A stretch of DNA of 64,000 nucleotides from Compostibacter hankyongensis. Lineage in GTDB: Bacteria > Bacteroidota > Bacteroidia > Chitinophagales > Chitinophagaceae. A program made the translations under genes and the position numbers. Below the pieces are notes generated by a model. It was not told the DNA's origin and searched no databases. It was given only the letters and a program-made list of their open reading frames with translations. How positions within the stretch are numbered: position 1 is the first letter of the stretch; the number at the start of each line of letters is the position of its first letter. The DNA lies in contig NZ_BAABFN010000020.1 in NCBI RefSeq assembly GCF_039541075.1, positions 62,001 to 126,000 of the forward strand, written 5' to 3'. Positions 40,821 through 47,646 of this stretch are shown piece by piece.

Positions 40821-41310
40821 ATGCAAAGAACACACCTTGCCTGGGTAGATGTGCTGCGGATCACCGCCTGCTGCCTGGTCATCTTCTCTCACTCCTGCGA
40901 TCCTTTCGTAGGGCAGTTCGATAATAACCATGCCGAATTCCTGACCGGCGCTTTTATCGGAAGCCTGGTGCGTCCCTGCGTGCCGCTGTTCGTGATGATC
41001 TCCGGCGTGCTGCTGCTGCCGGTGAATATGGATATGGGTTCCTTTTACCGCCGCCGGGCCCGGCGGCTGCTGACCCCGTTCATCCCGGGTCCATGTATCG
41101 CCCCCGCTGACCAGGGCCGCTGCGCTCACCTACGGTGTGTATCTTTGTCACTTTGTGTTTGTACAGGTAGGATACGATCTTATCTATCCCAACATTCCGC
41201 TGCCGGCGGTTTTCAAGATCATCCTGATCGCGGCGTTCACGTTCGCCGTTGCCCTGGGTATCGTCTGGCTGCTGAGCCTGAACCGGGTAACGCGGAAAGT
41301 GGTCATGTAA
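40821..41310 (+). pseudogene. acyltransferase 3 (OafA-type) gene, internally deleted and frameshifted
   Basis: The first part (from MQRTHLAWVDVLRITACCLV) is a clear acyltransferase-3 N-terminus with IFSHSCDPFVGQF, VRPCVPLFVMISGVLLLP and YRRRARRLLTPFI. Near 41085-41105 the frame is lost. In another frame the C-terminal end of the same family continues (LTYGVYLCHFVFVQVGYDLI, then a last hydrophobic helix and RVTRKVVM) to the stop at 41308-41310. About 200 or more central residues are missing. It is a remnant of a roughly 350-380-residue O-acetyltransferase. Original substrate unknown. Confidence 0.8.
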
Positions 41311-41414
41311 GTAAAAACGAGGGTACATAAAGAGCGCAATAGAATATGATTTTTTGTCCTACATAATATGAGAAAAAGTACGATCTTTGATTTTTCTTAT
41401 AAACCGTATTTTAC

Positions 41415-42113
41415 ATGCCGAGCACCGAATTGAGCAAAGACATCCAACGGGTGGAAACGAGCTCTATGGCTGATGTAGTGGAAACCAAGCTCAGAGAATA
41501 TCTTAAGAAAAAAGCCCTCAAACCGGGCAGTCCGCTCCCCAAGGAACTGGAGCTGGCCGAAGCGCTGGGAGTGAGCAGAAATGTCGTCCGTGAAGCGCTG
41601 AGCCGTTTGCGGATGCTGGGCATGATCGAAACGCGCAAGAAGCGCGGCATGATCCTGGCCGAGCCCGATGTGTTGAAAGCCTTTGAACGGGTGCTCGATC
41701 CTTTGATCCTGGATAAGCAGACCTTGCAGGATCTTTTTGAGCTCCGGCTGGTGCTGGAGATGGGACTGGCAGATATTCTGTATCGCCGTATGACGGAAGA
41801 AGATCTGAAAGAACTGGAAAGCATTGTGGATAAAGAGACGGGCAAGGTACGAACGCCCTTTAAGGTAAAAAATGAGATCGCTTTTCACGGTAAGCTTTAT
41901 CAGATGACCGGAAATACTACCTTTCTTCGTTTCCAGAGCATGCTCCTGCCCATCTTCGAATATGTGGTCGACCTGCGGAAAAAAGATGGTATTTTATCCG
42001 GGAAGGTAACCCACCGCGATCTGCTGGAGATACTGAAAACCGGAACGCCCGAGGATTTCCGGCAAGGGATGAAGGAACACCTGAAACCGCATTTTGAACG
42101 GCTGAACCGATAG
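41415..42113 (+). CDS. FadR-type GntR family transcriptional regulator
   Basis: 232 residues. N-terminal winged helix (ADVVETKLREYLKKKALKPG, SPLPKELELAEALGVSRNVV, REALSRLRMLGMIETRKKRG) and C-terminal FCD ligand-binding domain (LFELRLVLEMGLADILYRRM, with His in NEIAFHGKLYQMTGNTTFL and THRDLLEIL). It stands at the head of the sialidase locus and 30 bases before the aldolase gene, so it is the probable local regulator, perhaps responding to a sialic acid or a breakdown product. The name NanR would be an inference. Confidence 0.9.
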   Translation: MPSTELSKDIQRVETSSMADVVETKLREYLKKKALKPGSPLPKELELAEALGVSRNVVREALSRLRMLGMIETRKKRGMILAEPDVLKAFERVLDPLILDKQTLQDLFELRLVLEMGLADILYRRMTEEDLKELESIVDKETGKVRTPFKVKNEIAFHGKLYQMTGNTTFLRFQSMLLPIFEYVVDLRKKDGILSGKVTHRDLLEILKTGTPEDFRQGMKEHLKPHFERLNR

Positions 42114-42143
42114 GGCGCCGTATTTACGTTAAAGCCATACCGG

Positions 42144-43079
42144 ATGAACCCTTTAAAAGCCGGTGATATCCGGGGGAACTGGGCTACCTTGCTCGTTCCT
42201 GTGAACGAAGACGAATCCATTGATTTTTCCAGACTGGCCGATGAGATAGATCTCATCCTGTCCATGCGTGTAGACGGAATCTATTCCAACGGCACCGCGG
42301 GGGAGTTCTATAACCAGACCGAAGATGAATTTGACCGGATCAGCCTCCTGCTGGCGGAGAAATGCGGGGCTGCCGGCATACCTTTTCAGATCGGGTGCAG
42401 CCATATGAGTCCCGTGCTTTCCCTCGAAAGGATAAAAAGGACGGTGGGCCTGAAACCCGGCGCCATCCAGGTGGCGCTTCCCGACTGGTATCCGCCGGCA
42501 TCCGACGAGATCATCCGTTTCCTGGAGGTGACCGGCGCAGCCGCGGCCCCCGTAGGCCTGGTGCTGTATAATCCGCCCCATGCCAAAAAACGGCTTACCC
42601 CGCTTGATTTTGCTGTCATTTCCGCGGCCGGCGTACCCGTGGTGGGCTGTAAGGTAGCGGGGGGAGATGCAGAGTGGTTCGCCGCGATGAAGCGGGCCGT
42701 CCCGGACCTGTCCCTTTTTGTTCCGGGACATACCCTGGCTACCGGCCTGCGTCTCGGCGCGCATGGCGCCTACTCCAACGTGGCCTGCCTGCACCCCGGC
42801 GCCGCCCAGCGCTGGTACCGGACCATGCTGACCGATCCGGCCTCCGCATCGGAGCTGGAGAGCAGGATACGGCAGTTCTTCCGGGATCATATCACGCCTT
42901 ATATTACCGAGCGGCATTATTCCAACCAGGCGGTGGACAAGCTGCTTGCCGCCATCGGCGGGTGGTCGGAAGTGGAAACCCGGCTCCGGTGGCCCTATCG
43001 CTCCGTTGATCCCGGCGACGTCCTCCCGCTGCGCAAGACCTGCCGGGAGATCCTTCCCGAATTCTTTCCGCAGCCGTAA
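42144..43079 (+). CDS. dihydrodipicolinate synthase/N-acetylneuraminate lyase family aldolase
   Basis: 311-residue Schiff-base aldolase of the DapA/NanA family. The catalytic Lys is K170 in VVGCKVAGGD and the Tyr is Y142 in LVLYNPPHAKK; the phosphate/carboxylate loop reads SNGTAGEFYNQT (about 48-59). The sequence is not a housekeeping DapA. Position between a GntR regulator and sialidases suggests cleavage of N-acetylneuraminate to ManNAc and pyruvate. A different sugar acid is possible, because this branch is functionally diverse. Confidence 0.85.
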   Translation: MNPLKAGDIRGNWATLLVPVNEDESIDFSRLADEIDLILSMRVDGIYSNGTAGEFYNQTEDEFDRISLLLAEKCGAAGIPFQIGCSHMSPVLSLERIKRTVGLKPGAIQVALPDWYPPASDEIIRFLEVTGAAAAPVGLVLYNPPHAKKRLTPLDFAVISAAGVPVVGCKVAGGDAEWFAAMKRAVPDLSLFVPGHTLATGLRLGAHGAYSNVACLHPGAAQRWYRTMLTDPASASELESRIRQFFRDHITPYITERHYSNQAVDKLLAAIGGWSEVETRLRWPYRSVDPGDVLPLRKTCREILPEFFPQP

Positions 43080-43214
43080 AGCGCGGCAAGGAAATCATTT
43101 CCCGACTCCCTCCCGGACAAAGCAGTCGATAAGAAAATATCTTTCCTGATGTCCCCTCCGCGTAGGGTATTCGATGGCATGGAATTTTTCCGGTAAAAAA
43201 TTTTTTGAAAAATA

Positions 43215-43246
43215 TTTGGAAATAAAGATACGACCGGTTACATTTG
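43215..43246 (+). promoter_or_regulatory. Bacteroidota-type promoter before the first sialidase gene
   Basis: TTTG at 43215-43218, a 20-base spacer, then TACATTTG at 43239-43246. The start codon follows 29 bases later. It shows that the glycoside part of the locus can be transcribed apart from the regulator and aldolase. Confidence 0.8.
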
Positions 43247-43251
43247 TTGTT

Positions 43252-43270
43252 ATGTAGAACATATATACAT
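43252..43270. promoter_or_regulatory. operator candidate overlapping the transcription start of the sialidase operon
   Basis: ATGTAGAACATATATACAT has ATGTA and TACAT as inverted ends, placed directly behind the -7 box. This is where a repressor such as the local FadR-type regulator could act. No second copy was found, so the call is weak. Confidence 0.35.
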
Positions 43271-43274
43271 TTAT

Positions 43275-44453
43275 ATGCCGTATCTGAATCTGATATCCTT
43301 CTGTTGCAGCTGCCTGCTTTCCGCTTTTTCCGGTCTTTTGCCGGGGCCGGCGGCCGGGCCTGCCGTGATGAGCCTGCCGCAAACGCAGGGCGACACCCTG
43401 AGCACCATCGATCTTTCGGCAGATACGGCAAGACAGGTGATCGTGGCCCGCGGGACGGCGACGGTATACCAGGGACAGCCCACTACCGTACTGCTGCCGG
43501 ACGGAAAGACCCTTTATGCGGTATGGACCTACGGGCACGGCGGGGTCTGCGGACCCATGAAGCGCAGCACGGACGGAGGAAGAACCTGGTCGCCCCTGCT
43601 GAACGTTCCCGAAAACTGGAAGACCGTAAGCAATTGTCCGGCCATCTACCGCCTGCCGGACCCTAAAGGCCGCTACCGGCTGTTTGTATTTGCCGGTCAG
43701 GGGCCGGACGGAAGCATGTACCGCGCGTATTCGGAAGACGAAGGGAAGACCTGGTCGCCGATGCAAAGCGCCGGTCTGCAGCCAAGCGTGATGCCCTTCT
43801 GTACCATCCGGCCCGTCGACGGCGGAAAGCGGCTGCTGGCGATGACCAACCTCCGGCGCCCGGGTGAAAAAAAGGAAGCCAAATCCAACGTAGTGGCCCA
43901 GAGCATTTCGGATGACGGCGGCTTTACCTGGAGCAAATGGCGGATCGTCCTGGACCTGCCGGGTCTTAAGCCCTGCGAGCCTACGCTCGTGCGCTCTCCT
44001 TCGGGAAAACAGCTGCTTTGCCTGATACGGGAAAATGATAAGCACGTTTCGCTGTATATGACCAGCGATGACGAGGGTCGCACCTGGTCCGCCGCCCGGC
44101 CTCTGCCGGCGGGACTGTGGGGCGACCGGCACCAGGCCGCTTATGCGCCGGACGGACGCCTGGTGGTCGTATTCCGCGATACGGGAACAGGCAGCCCCAC
44201 CCACAAACACTTTGTAGCCTGGGTAGGCGCCTATGACGATATTATAAAAGGAAGACCGGGGCAGTACCGGCTGAAGCTGCTGCATAACTACAGGAGCTGG
44301 GCCGACTGCGGATATTCCGGTCTGGAGGTCCTTCCGGACGGCACCTTTGTCACCACTACCTATATTAAATACCGCCCGGGTCCGGAAAAAAATTCGATCA
44401 TAAGCGTGCGGTTCAATCTGAAGGAAACAGACCGCCTGTATCAACATCAGTAA
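43275..44453 (+). CDS. exported sialidase-superfamily (BNR/Asp-box) protein
   Basis: 392 residues, N-terminal signal sequence (ISFCCSCLLSAFSGLLPGPA). Six-bladed propeller with four Asp boxes S-x-D-x-G-x-T-W: STDGGRTWS, SEDEGKTWS, SDDGGFTWS and SDDEGRTWS. Putative active-site parts include the Arg/Glu-containing CEPTLVRSPSGKQLLCLIRE and FRDTGTGSPTHKHF. The YRIP motif of standard GH33 sialidases is not seen, so a true sialidase activity is uncertain; related proteins act on modified or other sugars. First gene behind the promoter at 43215, followed by a lipoprotein sialidase after 29 bases. Confidence 0.8.
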   Translation: MPYLNLISFCCSCLLSAFSGLLPGPAAGPAVMSLPQTQGDTLSTIDLSADTARQVIVARGTATVYQGQPTTVLLPDGKTLYAVWTYGHGGVCGPMKRSTDGGRTWSPLLNVPENWKTVSNCPAIYRLPDPKGRYRLFVFAGQGPDGSMYRAYSEDEGKTWSPMQSAGLQPSVMPFCTIRPVDGGKRLLAMTNLRRPGEKKEAKSNVVAQSISDDGGFTWSKWRIVLDLPGLKPCEPTLVRSPSGKQLLCLIRENDKHVSLYMTSDDEGRTWSAARPLPAGLWGDRHQAAYAPDGRLVVVFRDTGTGSPTHKHFVAWVGAYDDIIKGRPGQYRLKLLHNYRSWADCGYSGLEVLPDGTFVTTTYIKYRPGPEKNSIISVRFNLKETDRLYQHQ

Positions 44454-44482
44454 TCTCACTTTTTATTTTTTATCACTCCATC

Positions 44483-46159
44483 ATGATGAAGAATTATCTT
44501 GTCGCATTGCTGTTCATGGTAGCTTGCTGCTCCTGTGATAAAATACTTCCGGAGCTGCTCGGAAGGCTTCCGCACCACGGGAATGAGGATGCGGACACCG
44601 TAGAAACGAACCTCGCCCGTACCGCTACGCTCAGCACCGTGCATCCCGCTCTTTTTAATACCCGTTTTGTGAAAAATGCGGCCGACGGAGACGGGGGTAC
44701 AGATGCCGACAGCGCCTGGGCGCCCAACCTTGCGCCCGTCAATGCCGGCAGTCCTGCCCTCATGGCCCTGAGCTGGAACAGGATGGTGTCGGTGGATAGC
44801 ATTGTGATCAAGTGGTACAAGAACTGGTACTTCACACAATATACCTTCGCTACCTGGACGGATCCGCAGCCCCTGAAGCTGGCCGCCCCGCCGCCGCCCT
44901 TTCCGCATACGGATGTTTATACCGGCGGGGAAGACGGATACTTTGCTTACCGCATCCCCGCGCTGCTGGTCTCCGGACAGGGTACCGTGCTGGCCTTCTG
45001 CGAGGCCCGGAAAGACGATGCGGGCGATAACGGCAACATCGATCTCGTCCTGAAGCGCAGCTTTGACGACGGTGTTACCTGGCAGCCACAGCAGCTGCTT
45101 TACGGTGACGGGGACAATGCTACGATCGGGAACCCGGTTCCGGTCCTGGACCGGAATACCGGCGATATCTTTATCATCTTCTGCCGGAATGCCCAGCAGG
45201 TGTTTTATATGAAAAGCACCGACGACGGCGTCACCTTTTCCGCCCCCGTGGACATCACGGCAAGCGTGACCGCCCTGTGCAGTAACGCGGGCTTCAACTG
45301 GAACAGGGTGCTGACGGGTCCGGGACATGGCCTGCAGACGGCTTCAGGGCGGCTGATCATACCGCTCAAGCCTTCCGGTCCGCTGCAGGATGGCGCCACC
45401 CGGCGGGTGGGGGTGATCTATAGCGACGATCACGGCGTCACCTGGAAGCCCGGCGGCATAGTGCCCCCATCGATCGGCGAGATGAGCGAGAGCACCGCAT
45501 TTGAGACCGCCGACAGCACGCTGGTGCTGAACATGCGCTGGCATGACGGTCTTTACCGGGCGGTGAGCAAAAGCGCCGACGGCGGTCTTTCCTGGAGCGA
45601 TCCGGTGGCCGATACCGCCCTGCCCGACCCGGTCAATCAAGGCAGCATCATCCGTTATTCCGGGAACCCTTCAGACCGGCGCGTCTTGTTTTCCAACCTG
45701 AATCACCAGGTAACGGGAACGGCTAATCGTAACCGGCTTACGGTAAAGCTGAGCAACGACGACGGAGCGTCCTGGACCAAGTCGCGACTGATCGTACCCG
45801 GTCCTTCGGGATATTCTGATCTTGCCGTGACCCACAGCGGAAAATGCCTGGTCTTCTTTGAACGGGGAACGGAGATCTATTCTGAAAAGCTTACGCTGGC
45901 CCGTATCGATATGAACGAATTCAACCAGGCTGATCCGCCGGAGGGAACAGACCGGTATGATGTTAAGCTGGCGAAAGAATACCCTTCGGATCCCGCCTGG
46001 CACGAGCAGCTCCGGGTTACCGGCAACACGCAGACCGGCAGCCGTACCCATGTATTTTCCAGTCCACTGCATACGAAAAGCCTGCTGCTGTATGTGGACG
46101 GGGTACACCAGACGGGAAGCATGGTTTATCTCCAGGAGATAGAGGTATGGGGGAAATAA
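44483..46159 (+). CDS. exo-alpha-sialidase (GH33) lipoprotein within a split F5/8-type C domain
   Basis: 558 residues. A lipobox near residue 18 (FMVACCSCDK) predicts surface anchoring. Residues about 42-130 look like the first half of a discoidin-type domain (NLARTATLSTVHPALF, ADGD, SAWAPNL, DSIVIKWYKNWYFTQYTFA). The GH33 propeller follows: YRIP with the Arg at 157, Asp boxes SFDDGVTWQ, STDDGVTFS, SDDHGVTWK, SADGGLSWS and SNDDGASWT, plus MSESTAFE and GSIIRYSGNP with the likely Glu and Tyr nucleophile. The last 70 residues (YDVKLAKEYPSD to LQEIEVWGK) look like the second half of the discoidin domain. The next gene starts in the stop codon (TAATG). Confidence 0.88.
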   Translation: MMKNYLVALLFMVACCSCDKILPELLGRLPHHGNEDADTVETNLARTATLSTVHPALFNTRFVKNAADGDGGTDADSAWAPNLAPVNAGSPALMALSWNRMVSVDSIVIKWYKNWYFTQYTFATWTDPQPLKLAAPPPPFPHTDVYTGGEDGYFAYRIPALLVSGQGTVLAFCEARKDDAGDNGNIDLVLKRSFDDGVTWQPQQLLYGDGDNATIGNPVPVLDRNTGDIFIIFCRNAQQVFYMKSTDDGVTFSAPVDITASVTALCSNAGFNWNRVLTGPGHGLQTASGRLIIPLKPSGPLQDGATRRVGVIYSDDHGVTWKPGGIVPPSIGEMSESTAFETADSTLVLNMRWHDGLYRAVSKSADGGLSWSDPVADTALPDPVNQGSIIRYSGNPSDRRVLFSNLNHQVTGTANRNRLTVKLSNDDGASWTKSRLIVPGPSGYSDLAVTHSGKCLVFFERGTEIYSEKLTLARIDMNEFNQADPPEGTDRYDVKLAKEYPSDPAWHEQLRVTGNTQTGSRTHVFSSPLHTKSLLLYVDGVHQTGSMVYLQEIEVWGK

Positions 46160-47109
46160 TGACAAAACCTAACGCTTATATGGAACATTTGGTGGCAATG
46201 GATCAGGATTTATGCAAGTACCGTCCGCTGAGCCGTATCATCTGTCACGATGATTTTGACAAGGGCATGTGCGGGTGGATGGACCTTCATCCCAATTATG
46301 TCGGAAAGAACTTTAACACCCTCCGGTACAGCCAGGTGGATAAAACGCAATGGGGCCCCGTTATGCTCAGCTCGGCGAGCTTCCGGCTGGCGGGTACCCA
46401 CGGCTCGATGAATGGCACCTATTCCCTGAAGCTGTCTACGCGCCCTATCGCAAACGGCTATACGGAAGCGCCGGCCCCGGGGAGCCTTTCCCATGGGATC
46501 AAAAGGCTGACCACGCATCTTCCGGAAGGACGGAGGCAGTTTGAAATGTGGTATGCCTATACACCCGAGCAGGACCGGGAAGGGCTGAGCGAGGAATCCG
46601 TGCGGGCTTTCGGGGTCTTTTTTGACATACAGGATGAAGCGCACCGGTATTTTATCGGGGCACGTTACCTGAACGCTGTGAACGGTAAGGCGGTAAAAAG
46701 ATGGCAGGTCTTCCGGGCGGCAGATGTGACCGACCTGGAGTGGGCCTATGGGGTGGAGAACGACTGGTGTAAACGCGGTATAGACGCCATGTGGTACGGC
46801 AGAAGACGGCCGGACGGTTCCACAGACGGGTTCGAGTGGGTGCCGGGCGGGAGCCAGGAGCTGTGCTATAACGAAAGCGATGACAAGATCAACTGGAACT
46901 ACCTGCGGCTCCTGATCGATACCAAAACAAGGACCTATGTGGAGCTGCAGTCGGGTAATACCGTATTCGATCTGCGGGGTATGGCGCCTACGCTCACCGC
47001 TCCCTATGCCAAGATAAAGGGGCTTTTCAATCCGGGCATCTGGGTTGAGAACGACCAGAACAGGCGCGTTTTCTTTTATGTGGATTCTGTTGTAATCTCC
47101 GGAGAGTAA
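46159..47109 (+). CDS. uncharacterised protein of the sialidase locus, jelly-roll-like
   Basis: 316 residues from the ATG that overlaps the sialidase stop (TAATG); an in-frame ATG 12 bases upstream is less likely. No signal peptide and no catalytic motif I know. The sequence is beta-rich with many Trp, Tyr and Gly (FDKGMCGWMDLHPNYVG, GSMNGTYSLKLSTRP, QFEMWYAYTPEQD, YFIGARYLNAVNGKAVKRWQ, NYLRLLIDTKTRTYVELQSG, FFYVDSVVISGE), the pattern of a concanavalin-like sandwich. Coupled translation with the sialidase and the following small gene suggests a common task, perhaps sugar binding or a hydrolase. Function unknown. Confidence 0.8.
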   Translation: MTKPNAYMEHLVAMDQDLCKYRPLSRIICHDDFDKGMCGWMDLHPNYVGKNFNTLRYSQVDKTQWGPVMLSSASFRLAGTHGSMNGTYSLKLSTRPIANGYTEAPAPGSLSHGIKRLTTHLPEGRRQFEMWYAYTPEQDREGLSEESVRAFGVFFDIQDEAHRYFIGARYLNAVNGKAVKRWQVFRAADVTDLEWAYGVENDWCKRGIDAMWYGRRRPDGSTDGFEWVPGGSQELCYNESDDKINWNYLRLLIDTKTRTYVELQSGNTVFDLRGMAPTLTAPYAKIKGLFNPGIWVENDQNRRVFFYVDSVVISGE

Positions 47110-47117
47110 GTTTTTAT

Positions 47118-47453
47118 ATGAGACATTTTTATGCATCGGCAGTAGAGCGCCGTATCGTGATCACAGATGAGCTGGCCTCGCATCCTATGGAAGCAGGCTG
47201 GGCCGCTGAAGCTATCTTTTTTCTCATCGTCGAGGAAGTCAACGGAGAAAACACCCGGCTCCAGGCCAGGGTAGAGATCTCCGCAGACGGGATCAACTGG
47301 ATCCCCGAGGGCACGGTTTTTCCCCCGATCGATGCTCCCGGCCATTACTTCGCCAGGGTAAGCCACTTCGGCAACTGGTTGCGGGTAAGCGGAGAAGTAA
47401 GCGGAGCGGAGTCTTCCGTCAGGCTCTCGGTCCATCTCCATCTTAAGGAATAG
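47118..47453 (+). CDS. uncharacterised 111-residue beta-rich protein of the sialidase locus
   Basis: Not recognised. It starts eight bases after the previous gene, so the two are translated together. No signal peptide. Beta-rich (AEAIFFLIVEEVNGENTRLQ, ARVEISADGINWIPEG, GHYFARVSHFGNWLRVSGEV, SSVRLSVHLHLKE). The pattern of SADGINW..EG and the FARV..FGNWLRV repeat resembles small discoidin- or phage-sandwich-like modules. Function unknown. It is the last gene before the SusC gap. Confidence 0.7.
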   Translation: MRHFYASAVERRIVITDELASHPMEAGWAAEAIFFLIVEEVNGENTRLQARVEISADGINWIPEGTVFPPIDAPGHYFARVSHFGNWLRVSGEVSGAESSVRLSVHLHLKE

Positions 47454-47646
47454 CCATCGTCTGTGCCGCAGGGGATAGATGGTGCAGCGGATCAGATGGA
47501 AGCATGCGGGCGGGGCTTACCTCGCCTCCTGATAAACAACAGTCTCGATACCCCTCCGGTGTTGTCAGACTATTGAAATGCAAAGTGTTTATTGAGACCT
47601 TTTGAAAAGAGTGTACGAACGAAATAAAAATGACAAATATTAACAG

